Positions 36,868 to 46,286 are shown, counted from the first letter of the stretch. The stretch is DNA of 64,000 bases from Microscilla marina ATCC 23134 (GCF_000169175.1 NZ_AAWS01000016.1:62001-126000); one strand, 5' to 3'. Translations and numbers: made by a program. Notes: generated by a model not told the origin, from the sequence alone.

Positions 36868-38217
36868 TTATTTTTTATACTGGTTTAGTTGCCCTACATG
36901 TTCCATTTCTTTATTTGCTCCAACCTTCCAAAAGGTAGTCAAAGGAGCTGCATCATCATAGTATTTCCCAAAACTGTCCATGTTAACATAATACCCTGGA
37001 TGTTTTTTAGAAGGTTTAAATTTAGGTTGCCTCCTGATTTCTTTAGTTTGAAGGTTTTTAATACTAATAGAAGCGTATAAGTCATGATCTAGTGAGGGCA
37101 ATTGATATTTATTCAATAATTGATTAAAACTGGTCGTAATACTCTTTTTTTCGGCCTCTTTTTTATGACCGCTTAGTTGCTCTGCCAAGTTACCCACCAC
37201 ATCCATAACCATCTCATCCAGCCCTTTTTTAATACCTGTAAGGGAGCGTATATTATCGCCTAGTTGCTTGCTTTTGCCATCGGCAGACTGCAAATGTTTG
37301 AGTCCTCGCGCTACCCCGTCAGCTAGTTTGAGGGCGTCCAGTTGTTTTTTTGACTTGAGCACCGTGTCCAATGCCTTGTAAAACTTTTTTACCACCCCCA
37401 AAGTAAGTTTCAACTTGCCTCCTTCAAAAGCAATACCCGCGTATTTGGCAAATGCCTTCATGTCAAAACTACCCTTTGCTGAGCCTTTCATACCAGCTAT
37501 TACATTAAACTGCCCATTGCCCGTAATATATACTCCCCAATTTTTCAAAAAACTATTTTCTTTCTGATATTCATTTTCAGGAGCAACCTTTTTCTTGTCC
37601 ATGGGGTTACTCTTAGTTTTCCTTTCCTTTTGGTTATGGCGTTGCATATCGGCCACAAGCCTTTGCTTTTCTTCTTCGTTTATCTGTTTAGTGTACGCTT
37701 GTTGTTTTACCAGTACTTGTTGTTGGTATCTGCGGGCGTGTTTGCGGCGTAATTTGTTAAAGGTAGAACCAAACGCTAAAGCAGCTTTCGAGGCTCCTGG
37801 CATTGCTGTTAGTCGGTTGCCACCTTCTACCGCTTTCAGGTGAAAATCGCGGCAAATTTGGGCAAGTATTTGTTTATCGCTGGCAGGCATTTTGGCTTTG
37901 CCCATTTCTACCCTATAGTGAGCGAACACCCGATGTACCAGCGCCACTCCCTGGTATTTACTCATCAAGGTCTTAAGGTTGGGCTTTTTTATTTCAGTCA
38001 CTGTTTCTGTTGTTTGGGCTTTTGCCTTGGCTTGCGCTTGTTGTTCATTATACTGTTTCACTATCTCCTCCCTTTCGGCTTTACGGGCAGCTACTTGTTC
38101 GGGGTCGCGTTTTTCTTTGAGCGCTTCATCTATACGCAAAGGCATTTGATCGTGAGTAAGTTGTGGCATCTCATGTTGCGGCTGCAAGTCGTGCTCTGGT
38201 TCGGCATGTGTAGGCAT
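36868..38217 (-). CDS. Candidate injection-system cargo protein with disordered N terminus
   Basis: This is a 449-aa cytosolic protein without signal peptide. Residues 1-75 are low-complexity and rich in Glu, Gln, His and Ala (AEREEIVKQYNEQQAQAKAKAQ), predicted disordered. Residues 80-210 are helical and basic (KLRRKHARRYQQQ). The C-terminal half (225-449) has no recognised fold. Cargo of contractile injection systems is often loaded through a disordered N-terminal segment, and this gene lies between the DUF4255 and AAA ATPase genes. That is the whole basis for the suggestion. It heads the minus-strand operon and has the TTTAACG direct repeat upstream. Confidence 0.45.
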   Translation of the reverse strand: MPTHAEPEHDLQPQHEMPQLTHDQMPLRIDEALKEKRDPEQVAARKAEREEIVKQYNEQQAQAKAKAQTTETVTEIKKPNLKTLMSKYQGVALVHRVFAHYRVEMGKAKMPASDKQILAQICRDFHLKAVEGGNRLTAMPGASKAALAFGSTFNKLRRKHARRYQQQVLVKQQAYTKQINEEEKQRLVADMQRHNQKERKTKSNPMDKKKVAPENEYQKENSFLKNWGVYITGNGQFNVIAGMKGSAKGSFDMKAFAKYAGIAFEGGKLKLTLGVVKKFYKALDTVLKSKKQLDALKLADGVARGLKHLQSADGKSKQLGDNIRSLTGIKKGLDEMVMDVVGNLAEQLSGHKKEAEKKSITTSFNQLLNKYQLPSLDHDLYASISIKNLQTKEIRRQPKFKPSKKHPGYYVNMDSFGKYYDDAAPLTTFWKVGANKEMEHVGQLNQYKK

Positions 38218-38292
38218 GTGGGTTAGTTTTCGTTTGTAAAAATTTCCGACGGCAATACTACACCCAGGTAGCTCTAAAATTCAAAGAAGTCA

Positions 38293-38319
38293 CGTTAAAA
38301 TGCGTTAAACGGAGTTAAT
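38293..38319. promoter_or_regulatory. CGTTAAA direct repeat upstream of the candidate cargo gene
   Basis: CGTTAAA begins at 38293 and 38303, and a weaker AGTTAAT at 38313, each 10 bp apart, starting 76 bp from the start codon at 38217. It has the same orientation relative to the gene as the site at 30075. Confidence 0.5.
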
Positions 38320-38484
38320 CGATTTTAATAGTTTTATTTTTTAGCACTAAAGTACAATCAATACTCCTTGTACCACCCAAACACTTTTCTAAAAACCCTA
38401 TTTAGAGCCTCTCAGACAGCTTTTTAGTTTCCTTGTAAATGAAATTGTATTTTTTATATTATTAATATAATTATAGGATTCGTT

Positions 38485-38509
38485 TTTAACCGTTTAACGG
38501 ACTTTAACG
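38485..38509. promoter_or_regulatory. TTTAACG direct repeat upstream of the DUF4255 gene
   Basis: TTTAACG begins at 38493 and 38503 (10 bp apart), with a weaker TTTAACC at 38485. It is the reverse complement of the 38293 repeats, so the two divergent genes have mirror-image operators. The distance to the start at 38653 is about 144 bp, similar to the precursor gene. The remaining 38218-38652 gap is AT-rich promoter DNA. Confidence 0.5.
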
Positions 38510-38652
38510 TACAAACTTTGCCTTTCGCTTGCCTTTCTCCCTAACCTTGCATCGTCAATTAATTACAAGTCTTTCGGAATTATGAATGGCTTTGTCCAAC
38601 CATAAAGCAATAGAACTCTAAAACAATAAAACCATCTAAATTAATATATCAA

Positions 38653-39204
38653 ATGATTACTCCTATACTACGACTATTACAAAGTGCATTGACCGAGCAC
38701 CTGACAAGTCAGTTTATGCAAAACTCATTTACCACATTTAGCGTGGTGGTAGACAAACTCGTGAGCCGCGATGGTAAGTCTACCCTCGACCCGGCGCTCA
38801 ATCAGGTAGTCATTACCCTGCTCGACATCCAGGAAGAACGCACCGTGCAACGTAGCCGTACCAGCGACTCCGGAGCACCTTATCACCTTAACCTGATGTT
38901 GCTGTTATCGGTGCACGAAAAAGAAGAACAACGCGACCAGCAAGACTACCTCAAGGGAATGGAGTACCTCGATGCGGTATTGAGTTTTTTTCAACAATAT
39001 CCCACCTTTACTCCTTTGACCCATCCCAACTTGCCTGCCAGTGTGGAGTACCTCCAGTTTGAGCTTGCCAACGAAAATCTGCGCGAAAACAGCTACATCT
39101 GGACAATGACCGGAGCCAAACACGCGCCTTCGGTGCTTTATAAAGTACGCAGTGTAAGTCTGGGGACCAGGCAAATGGCAAATCGTGTTCCTCAGTTTAA
39201 TTAA
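38653..39204 (+). CDS. DUF4255 (Pvc16-type) contractile injection system protein
   Basis: This is a 183-aa protein. The start MITPILRLLQSALTEHL, the central beta stretch (QVVITLLDIQEERTVQ, LNLMLLLSV) and the YLKGMEYLDAVLSFFQQYPTFTP helix are typical of the N-terminal domain of Afp16/Pvc16, the tube/sheath terminator and length-capping protein of eCIS particles. In complete loci it stands beside sheath and tube genes. Here the next gene is a T9SS protein 300 bp away, so it is an orphan or the rest of the locus is elsewhere. Confidence 0.8.
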   Translation: MITPILRLLQSALTEHLTSQFMQNSFTTFSVVVDKLVSRDGKSTLDPALNQVVITLLDIQEERTVQRSRTSDSGAPYHLNLMLLLSVHEKEEQRDQQDYLKGMEYLDAVLSFFQQYPTFTPLTHPNLPASVEYLQFELANENLRENSYIWTMTGAKHAPSVLYKVRSVSLGTRQMANRVPQFN

Positions 39205-39502
39205 TTATGAATTAAGCAATTACGATAAGCACCGTGTAAGCCAATTCGTAATTCCAAAAAGTTTATAATTCTCAAGCAGTGCCTTGCCGCATTTCAATTG
39301 TTTACACAGCGATTAAATTTGTTTCCCATAGTGCAAGGTGCTGTTTTTTAGTAAGTCAAGAGTTGAGAGTCGGTAGTCGGGAGCTACCATAGGCTACCAA
39401 CTATGGACTAAAAGACCAATAAAAGAATCAAACTCTAAACCCAACCCAGGGTAGCTCAAGTCATCTACCGACTCCTGACTACCAACTACTGACTAAAAAA
39501 AG
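39205..39502. repeat. Intergenic gap with long inverted repeat
   Basis: AGAGTCGGTAG near 39366 is complementary to CTACCGACTC near 39465, with several short copies of CTACCAACTA and GACTA between. Similar short words occur at 23490-23530 (TAGTCAGTAGTCCAGAGTCC). No gene was seen. It may be a hairpin between the DUF4255 gene and the T9SS gene or simply a dispersed repeat. Confidence 0.4.
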
Positions 39503-42500
39503 ATGAAAACATTCACCCTATTTTGCGTGCTCCTCTGGAGCCTTGCCCAGCCCTCCTATGCCCAAACCCAACTTCGGGGACGGAGCACCAGCTTTGCCAT
39601 TACCACGCTGGCTGCCACCACTACTTATATAGAAGAAAGTGCCTCGGTAGTAGAAGAAAGTACATTTGCCGACCCGGTGGCAGTTATTCCTGCTACGCTT
39701 ACTACTGCCTGCAACAGTGGCAAAGCAGTCACTCTATCGCCCATTATCATCAGCGAGCAAAGCCCTGGTTCGTTTATGGTAGGGAAGGGCACTTTGGTAC
39801 TTGCATTTGATCATCCCGATTTTATCATCAGTAAGTCACCTGTGGTAGTGGTGACGGGAGCCCCTGGCGATTTTCTTGCTCCTACTGTAAAGTTAAAATC
39901 AGGCAAACTCTACATAGACTATGATTTTGTGGGTACTACCAAGGTAGGGGGCATTGTGCTGAGCGGGCTGGAAGTATTGGCTAAAAGTAAGACCGCAGGA
40001 GCAGTAGCCCAGTTAAAACCCCTGAGTGGTTACGCCCACTTTACGGGGCTTACTACCAGTGCCGTTTTTGCTACGGTACAAGGCATCAATGCCACCACAA
40101 GCAGTGCGCTTCCTGCCCCAACAAATATTGAGGGCTTTGGCGTAGTGTGTGCCGGGGGCAATGGCTTTACCTACACGGCAGCTCCAGTGCCCGATGTCAC
40201 AGGCTATTTGTGGAAGCTGCCAGTTGGCTTTCTTGCCAGCAACGATCCCCAGGCAATTCAGGTATCGGCAGATCAGTATTATACCGCTGACAATATGATT
40301 ACCCTGGACATGGCAACTTCGGCAAGCCTGGGAAACAAACTGCTACAGGTCAAAAGCGTAAATGATTGCAAAATAAGTACTACGGCACGCAGCAAAACCA
40401 TTCGGGTGGCCACCCCACCCAACCCCAAGGTAAGCTTACCCGCCACGAGCTTTCCTGACAACGATTTTTCTCCGGTAAATATCACCGTGACCAACAGCCC
40501 CGCTGGAGGCATAGGCACGCTCCGGGGCGATGGTGTAGTTGGTAACAAACTCTATCCAGGACTACTTTTTCCGGGCACGGGTTACAAGGTGTATTATGAG
40601 TATGCCATCAACAATTGTACGGTGACGGTGAGCACCTCTTTCAGCGTATACGATGCCGACGCGGTGGTATTGGGGCTTGCTACGAGTTATTGCAGCAATG
40701 TAGCGGCTTCTCAAACCGTCACCATTGCCAATCTAAGTTCGGCGTTGGGGGCAAAACTTTACAGCCCTACAAACACCCTGATCCCTTTAAACTTGCGGCT
40801 GATCAGTGGCAACAACTACCGCTACACCTTTAGCGGTCAAGACTTGTATAAACACTACGGGGCAGGGACTTACCGTTTTGAGGTCACCCAGGCCGGGGCA
40901 AGCGTGCCCATCAAGGTGGCTTTTCAGATTACGACCCCTCCCGCCCAAAGCATTACCGGAGGCACAGGCGCCCAGGTATGCGGCGATGGCAGCTCTATTT
41001 ATAATTATAGTTCCAGCATTGCTGCCACCACCGATGAATTTGAATGGTCGGCACCCGCAGGGGGGGCTACTTTTGTGGGAGGCATCCACCGCCAGGCGAC
41101 GGCATCGGTAGTTTGGTCAGGAGGTACCTCTACGGGAACCAACAAAATCTTGCGCCTTGCCCAAACCCGCAATGGTTGTACTACCATTACCGACTATGCG
41201 GTGAAAGTTTTTGCCCTGCCTGCCCCCGGCATTGTAGGGGATTTGACCCCCTGCGCTGGTGAAACGGTGACTTATACTTTAGATCAGGTTGGCAACGCAA
41301 GCGGCGGCACCTACAGTTGGCAGGTAACAAACGGGCAAATTGTTGGAGCAAGCAATCAAGCTCAGATAACGATCAAGTGGGGCAACGCCAACGGCAGTCT
41401 TAAAGTGACCCAAAACCTCAATGGTTGCACTAAAAGCGCTGAGGTAGCCATTATCATCAAGGCATTACCCACGCTCAGTATTGCAGGATTCAACGCTGAG
41501 CGCAGTTATTGCGCAGGAGATGCTACCTCGGTGGTGCTCGCCCCCATATTTAGCAACGACACTACGCCTCCTGCTGACTACCTTACCGCAGGCAAGTTTG
41601 AAATTAAACGTTTGGCAGGCAATAAACCAGCGTCGGCTTCCTTTGTTCGCTTGGTGGCACAAAGTGGAGCGCTTACTGATCGCTGGTTGCCTGCTTTTCC
41701 TATTATTGGTTCAGGCGAAGCCGCCATTCCAACGGATGCCAAAACGAGCGAGCTCAACCTCAACGCCGGGCAGTACCTCATTCGCTATACTTATACCAAT
41801 GCCAATGGTTGCGTAAATCACTCAGTTGCCTATACTATTACTATCCAACCCTTGCCTACCCTTAGTTTCACCGGGCTTGCTGCTGAGTATTGCAGTAACG
41901 ACTCACCTGTGATGTTGTCAGCATTCAAAAACGGGGTACTCACCCCGCTTTTGCCCGGTTTTATTGCAAGAAATACAGCCACGGGTGAAGAAAAAGCCTT
42001 GGGGGGCAACCTACTCAACCCTGCTGACTTCGTGGCGGGTAGATATGAGTTGTTTTTAGCACTTGCCAGCACAGGCAGCACGGGCTGCGCCAACACCTCC
42101 AGCCGCGATACAACGGTGTATTTTGAAGTAATTGACCCACCCGCGAGCGTGCAGGTAGTAGCCGAAAGGCGTTGGAACGAGGATACCCTCCGTTTTACTG
42201 CGGTTGCTGGCACTCTTGTGTCAAGTTGGGCGTGGAATTTTGGTAATTTGATCGCCACCACCGCGAGCGTGTCTTATCCGGTAAGCCCGGACAAGCAAGG
42301 AAGCATTCCATTACTGAATTATAGCCTAAACGCCACCAATGCCTCCGGTTGTAGCGAACAAATCAGCCAGGCGTTCAAAGTAGATTTTGATTTTGCGGGG
42401 CAGTATATTGTCGGTAAAGGGGAGACGAACCCCCGCCCTACCCGCTTCACCAACTTGTCGTTAGTCGTGGGTGACTCTATCCAGAGCTATGCCTGGAATT

Positions 42501-44212
42501 TTGGCGATGGGGCAATTTCCAGCGCCAAACACCCCGTGCACCAGTATCAATATCCTGGCACCTATGAGGTAAGTCTGACCATTCGCACCTCAGTGGCGGC
42601 TTATACGCTGCACCGCCGCATCGATATTTTTCCATTAATAAAAGTCACTGAAACGACTCCTTACTATAGTAGTTTCGAAAACACCGCAGGTGGCTGGCTT
42701 ACCCACGGTACTATAGCCAAAGAGAGCACTACCGAAGGCAGCAGCTGGCAACTTGTAAATGATGCCTGGCAAATGCCAGACGGTTATGCCCACCACGAGC
42801 AGTCTTATGTAGCAAGCCCTGCCTTTGATATTAGTGAGCTGACCCGTCCCGTGCTTTCGTTCGATTACAAGCTCGATACTGATGCAGGTGCCGATGGGTT
42901 GGTGTTGCTTTATACTCTAAACGATGGCAAGACCTGGCAACGCCTGGGAGCAGTAGATCAAGGGATTGGCTGGTACAATACCACTCCCATTTTGGGCAAA
43001 CCAGGTGATCGTTTTACGACTAGCAACGGCGATGCTCAGGGTTGGTCAGGCAAGTTCAAAGGTTGGCGCACGGCACGCATTGCCTTGGATAGAGCCATTT
43101 CTAATTTACCTGCTGCTGCTGCCAATCCCAACATCATCCGGTTCAGGTTTGCTTTTGGCTCCAATCCTGATAACCCACCGGGCAGCACGTACCAAGGGAT
43201 TACTTTTGACAATTTTGAGCTTCGCAACCGCAACCGGGTGGCACTCCTGGAATATTTTACCAATCAGGGAGTGGCAAATTCTCAGGTAAAAAGTAATGAA
43301 TTAGCTCAGGTAATGAGTAGCAGCGAAACCGTGAGTATTCATTACCACACCAGCTTCCCCATGATAGACGAGTTCAACAGTGAAAACTCCAAAGACCCCA
43401 GTGGCAGAGCTTTGCATTATGGTTTGCGTAACGTACCCGCTATGGTGGTAAACGGCAGGGTGAAAGATTCCTTGTCTACAGCACAACTCAAAGACAGTCT
43501 ACTCAAAGAGACCTTGTTGCCAGCAGCTTTTGCTATTACAATTGATCCTATGCAATGGCAAAACAAATCGCTCGAAATCTCAGCAAAGATCACTGCCTTA
43601 ACAGCCTTTGAACGCTCGGTGGTTTTTCACGCCGCCATTGTAGACAGTAGTCGGGTAGCCAGTAGCACAGGCGAAACCTACGCTCAGGTTCTGCGCAAGA
43701 TGTTGCCCGATGCGGCAGGAGTATTTAGAAAGAGTACTTGGCAAAAAAATGAAGTTCAAAGCCTTAAATTCAGTTGGCAAATGGGCAACCAATCTATTCT
43801 TGCCGGGCTCAAGGTATTGGTATTTGTAGCAGATTATCAAAGCAGAAGCATCTATCAGGTAGCGACGGCAAAAGTGCCTGTGAATGCCGGGCGTGATGCT
43901 GATGAAAATACGGTCACGGGGTTAAATGGACAGTCAAAACCACATGCTACTAAACTGCTTGCCTACCCCAATCCAGTGAGGGAAGCAGTGACCCTGGTGT
44001 TGCCCCAAGGCCTGGTGCCTTCGCCCGACATCCGTTGGCAGGTCATCAGCCTGCAAGGGCAGGTAGTAACCAGGGGGCATTGGGCAAGTCGTACCCACCA
44101 GCACCAAATCTACCTGCACGAACTCTCGGCGGGGGTGTATGTAATCAAAGTATATGATGCCACAAGCCCTGGGCGAAGCAGTTTTGAGTGTAGGGTTGAG
44201 AAAGTAAAATAA
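39503..44212 (+). CDS. Giant T9SS-secreted surface protein with PKD and Omp28-like domains
   Basis: This is a 1569-aa protein with a signal peptide (1-20, ending SYAQ). Residues 200-950 hold several Ig/PKD-like beta domains separated by TITVQPLPT-type linkers. A PKD domain sits at about 960-1040 (YAWNFGDGAISSAKHPVHQY). A MAM/jelly-roll-like domain follows at about 1055-1240 (YYSSFENTAGGW...). An Omp28-like thioredoxin-fold domain lies at about 1245-1440 (VALLEYFTNQG, VSIHYHTSFPMIDEF, VPAMVVNG) without the usual Cys pair. The last 80 residues are a type A sorting signal (LLAYPNPVREAVTL, ending GVYVIKVYD), which directs export across the outer membrane. Adhesion is the likely general role. Confidence 0.88.
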   Translation: MKTFTLFCVLLWSLAQPSYAQTQLRGRSTSFAITTLAATTTYIEESASVVEESTFADPVAVIPATLTTACNSGKAVTLSPIIISEQSPGSFMVGKGTLVLAFDHPDFIISKSPVVVVTGAPGDFLAPTVKLKSGKLYIDYDFVGTTKVGGIVLSGLEVLAKSKTAGAVAQLKPLSGYAHFTGLTTSAVFATVQGINATTSSALPAPTNIEGFGVVCAGGNGFTYTAAPVPDVTGYLWKLPVGFLASNDPQAIQVSADQYYTADNMITLDMATSASLGNKLLQVKSVNDCKISTTARSKTIRVATPPNPKVSLPATSFPDNDFSPVNITVTNSPAGGIGTLRGDGVVGNKLYPGLLFPGTGYKVYYEYAINNCTVTVSTSFSVYDADAVVLGLATSYCSNVAASQTVTIANLSSALGAKLYSPTNTLIPLNLRLISGNNYRYTFSGQDLYKHYGAGTYRFEVTQAGASVPIKVAFQITTPPAQSITGGTGAQVCGDGSSIYNYSSSIAATTDEFEWSAPAGGATFVGGIHRQATASVVWSGGTSTGTNKILRLAQTRNGCTTITDYAVKVFALPAPGIVGDLTPCAGETVTYTLDQVGNASGGTYSWQVTNGQIVGASNQAQITIKWGNANGSLKVTQNLNGCTKSAEVAIIIKALPTLSIAGFNAERSYCAGDATSVVLAPIFSNDTTPPADYLTAGKFEIKRLAGNKPASASFVRLVAQSGALTDRWLPAFPIIGSGEAAIPTDAKTSELNLNAGQYLIRYTYTNANGCVNHSVAYTITIQPLPTLSFTGLAAEYCSNDSPVMLSAFKNGVLTPLLPGFIARNTATGEEKALGGNLLNPADFVAGRYELFLALASTGSTGCANTSSRDTTVYFEVIDPPASVQVVAERRWNEDTLRFTAVAGTLVSSWAWNFGNLIATTASVSYPVSPDKQGSIPLLNYSLNATNASGCSEQISQAFKVDFDFAGQYIVGKGETNPRPTRFTNLSLVVGDSIQSYAWNFGDGAISSAKHPVHQYQYPGTYEVSLTIRTSVAAYTLHRRIDIFPLIKVTETTPYYSSFENTAGGWLTHGTIAKESTTEGSSWQLVNDAWQMPDGYAHHEQSYVASPAFDISELTRPVLSFDYKLDTDAGADGLVLLYTLNDGKTWQRLGAVDQGIGWYNTTPILGKPGDRFTTSNGDAQGWSGKFKGWRTARIALDRAISNLPAAAANPNIIRFRFAFGSNPDNPPGSTYQGITFDNFELRNRNRVALLEYFTNQGVANSQVKSNELAQVMSSSETVSIHYHTSFPMIDEFNSENSKDPSGRALHYGLRNVPAMVVNGRVKDSLSTAQLKDSLLKETLLPAAFAITIDPMQWQNKSLEISAKITALTAFERSVVFHAAIVDSSRVASSTGETYAQVLRKMLPDAAGVFRKSTWQKNEVQSLKFSWQMGNQSILAGLKVLVFVADYQSRSIYQVATAKVPVNAGRDADENTVTGLNGQSKPHATKLLAYPNPVREAVTLVLPQGLVPSPDIRWQVISLQGQVVTRGHWASRTHQHQIYLHELSAGVYVIKVYDATSPGRSSFECRVEKVK

Positions 44213-44298
44213 TAGCAGTGTAATGTAGTTAATGTGTCCTGTTTTTACCCTCATAGAACTTATGTTGGTTAGTGATGGATGGATAACAGGGATAAACC

Positions 44299-44335
44299 AA
44301 GAAGGCAGGTTTTATAAATCTGCCCTTCTTTTTTT
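44299..44335 (+). terminator. Terminator after the T9SS gene
   Basis: AAGAAGGCAG pairs with CTGCCCTTCTT (one bulge), followed by TTTTTTT. Confidence 0.75.
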
Positions 44336-44405
44336 AAAAGTACAGTCAATGTCGCTTTGCGAACCATAAAACAGTAAAACAATACAACCATAAAACAATC
44401 AAACA

Positions 44406-45110
44406 ATGATCGATACGATCCAACAATCATTAATCTCAGAAGGCTTGCAGGAAGCAAGTCAGCTGGTGCAGACAATGAAGCAAAAAGCTTACAAACTGGC
44501 CAATACCGATTTGCTCAAAAGAATCAGTGAACTCGAAGACACCCTTCGCAGCATTGATGATGTCAATAATATCTCTACTGAAGCCCTGCACATAGAAAAG
44601 TGCAGCCTTAAGGTGCTTATTGATACATCTTACCAAATGTACCATCTCTACTTTAGCCGCCAGGACATTCGCTTTTCGAGCTATGTGGCCAATCTGCACG
44701 TGAGGGTAGATAAAATGAGTTTTTTTAGAATGTTCTTCAGCCTGGTGCACTATATGGGCAAGCATGCCCACCCCGACGAAGAGCGCTTTATTAGTATTGA
44801 AGCGGCTGCTTATAATAGCCAAACCGTTGCGCTCTATATAGAAGATAATGGTGTATATCCGGTCAGTGATACCGATATTTTCGACCATTCGTTCAAACGC
44901 CGGATTACGGGAGCTATTTCAGGAGTAGGGCTCACTGCCATCCAGCAATGGGCAGCTTCGGTAGGGGGCAAGGTATGTCCCGTCAACAAAGTAGGTAGCG
45001 GCTTAAAGCTGTGTTTTTTGTTGCCGGGCACGGCGAGCCCCCATTTGCGTGAGCAGCCTTTAGGGGAGGCAAGGTTGCCTTTGGAGCAAGGAGCATCTGT
45101 AATTTGTTAG
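44406..45110 (+). CDS. Histidine-kinase-like ATPase without phosphoacceptor domain
   Basis: This is a 234-aa protein. Residues 30-100 are helical and stand where a kinase has its dimerisation domain, but no H-box is visible. Residues 110-215 look like a GHKL/HATPase_c fold with the G1-type box YIEDNGVYP (near 140) and the G2-type ISGVGLTAIQQWAASVGGKV (near 176-195). The N-box is weak (FFRMFFSLVHYMGKHA). It has no signal peptide or membrane helix. It may be a degenerate kinase, an anti-sigma-like ATPase or a partner of a separate kinase. It is monocistronic, with an A-rich leader with repeated AAACAATnAAAC words. Confidence 0.65.
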   Translation: MIDTIQQSLISEGLQEASQLVQTMKQKAYKLANTDLLKRISELEDTLRSIDDVNNISTEALHIEKCSLKVLIDTSYQMYHLYFSRQDIRFSSYVANLHVRVDKMSFFRMFFSLVHYMGKHAHPDEERFISIEAAAYNSQTVALYIEDNGVYPVSDTDIFDHSFKRRITGAISGVGLTAIQQWAASVGGKVCPVNKVGSGLKLCFLLPGTASPHLREQPLGEARLPLEQGASVIC

Positions 45111-45135
45111 TTAAGTCAAAAAACTGGCAGAGTGA

Positions 45136-45426
45136 TTAACTCCACCAGCTTTTTCTGTGCCCGTTGTTGGTGTCAAACTCAAAGCCCCGGTAGCGTACGT
45201 TGGCTTTCCACCACTCTTCGTTTATTTCAACATCGTATATATAGTGGATGCTGTCTTTGCCAAAGTCACGCTTGCTTTTAAATTGAGGGTTTTGGATGGC
45301 GGTACGGGGTACCCACATCGAGCGGTATTTATCCAGCCTGTCTTCAATAAACACCGCTTCTTTGTTCCATTTTTTGATCCAGATATTGCGGGCTGTCCAG
45401 GTGGTCTTTATTTCTGTTGTAGTCAT
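45136..45426 (-). CDS. Small array protein, VEINxxWW family
   Basis: This is a 96-aa, Trp-rich protein. WVPRTAIQNPQF (near 42-53) and the VEINEEWW motif (near 69-76) match the paralogues at 47793-48068 (WLPVSVIRNPRF, IEINQDYW) and 52484-52726 (WLPISVVRN, IEVNRDYW). No known family was recognised. Its start lies 33 bp from the left end of the truncated element at 45459, the same geometry as in the other units. Unlike its paralogues it has no partner gene behind it. Confidence 0.65.
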   Translation of the reverse strand: MTTTEIKTTWTARNIWIKKWNKEAVFIEDRLDKYRSMWVPRTAIQNPQFKSKRDFGKDSIHYIYDVEINEEWWKANVRYRGFEFDTNNGHRKSWWS

Positions 45427-45458
45427 TGTTTTAAGTGTTTTAGTAAGTCCTTGTTTGA

Positions 45459-45770
45459 ATTATTATATGTCTAAGGACGACTAATTTAGTCCGACTATCA
45501 ACTCACTGTTATTCAGTATATTATGAGGTAATAAAGCTTGCCAAAAGCGATATTTGGAGGCGTTTGGTGTACTAATAAAAGTGCCATTTTTGGGCGGATA
45601 GTGGGCATTTCTTCCGGTAATAGTGAAATGGTGAAACATTCCCTAAACTCAGGAAGGCAAAAAATGATACAATCAAGGGGAAATTTCGGGCAACCGAGAC
45701 ATATTGAGGGCAAAAAGGGTGGTTTGAAGGCATTATATGCACTTAGGCAGCTTTTCTTATTTGCCCCAAC
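45459..45770. repeat. Divergent-promoter element, copy 1 (right end lost)
   Basis: The copy retains the left half of the 360-368 bp element (GGACGACTAAT, AAGCGATATTT, AAAAGTGCC, GACATATTGAGGG). From about 45740 it no longer matches, and there is no plus-strand gene to its right. Instead the next gene comes from the opposite side, convergent with a terminator. Confidence 0.7.
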
Positions 45771-45774
45771 CCCC

Positions 45775-45807
45775 AAAGGTGAACCAGATAAGATAGGTTC
45801 ACCTTTT
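45775..45807 (-). terminator. Terminator behind the 45835-46248 gene
   Basis: AAAGGTGAACC / GGTTCACCTTTT, a perfect stem with a 10-nt loop, lies just beyond the stop of the minus-strand gene and would work in both directions. Confidence 0.7.
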
Positions 45808-45834
45808 GAGAAATAGAAGCGTACAAGAGAAGAC

Positions 45835-46248
45835 TTAGCCAACCCCTATAAACAAAAACACTTTGCCGTGTTTCCCTTTGATTCCGTTTTTGATCCGGAA
45901 GGCACTGGCGGCTGGTCCCCTGAGCCTTAGACCCAGAGTTTTGCTTTCGTCCACCATTGCCTGGGCAAGGCTGAGCACCTTGGTCTGCCGTGCCTTGGGT
46001 ACAAACAGCAGGTAACGTTTTTTGTCCCACTCGCTGGCATCCGTTTTCAGCGAACAGCAGGCTTGCCTGATCCATTCGGCATATTTGAGTGGGTTTACTC
46101 CGGTGGGAGTGTTGATTTCCTCAAAGGTTGTTTTGGTGTGCAAATCACTGTTTGCCCCGGCTTGTTCCTGGGCTTCTCGATGGGCAGTCCAAAACGCTTC
46201 CCCTATGCTTGCCCCAAACCCTTGTCTTTCAAAATAAGTCATTTTCAT
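45835..46248 (-). CDS. Small array protein, GKxGxVxxFIG family (a)
   Basis: This is a 137-aa protein paralogous to 46315-46752. Shared features are F-E-R-x-x-F-G near the start, a Glu-rich helix (EAFWTAHREAQE), P-x-G-V-x-P-x-x-Y-x-x-W-I in the middle, and the C-terminal GKHGKVFLFIG. No database family was recognised. It starts 67 nt after the stop of its paralogue, with the terminator at 46287-46316 between them, so each is separately terminated although arranged in tandem. Confidence 0.65.
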   Translation of the reverse strand: MKMTYFERQGFGASIGEAFWTAHREAQEQAGANSDLHTKTTFEEINTPTGVNPLKYAEWIRQACCSLKTDASEWDKKRYLLFVPKARQTKVLSLAQAMVDESKTLGLRLRGPAASAFRIKNGIKGKHGKVFLFIGVG

Positions 46249-46286
46249 TGATTCATTGATTGATGGTTTAAATCTGTGGTATAAAT

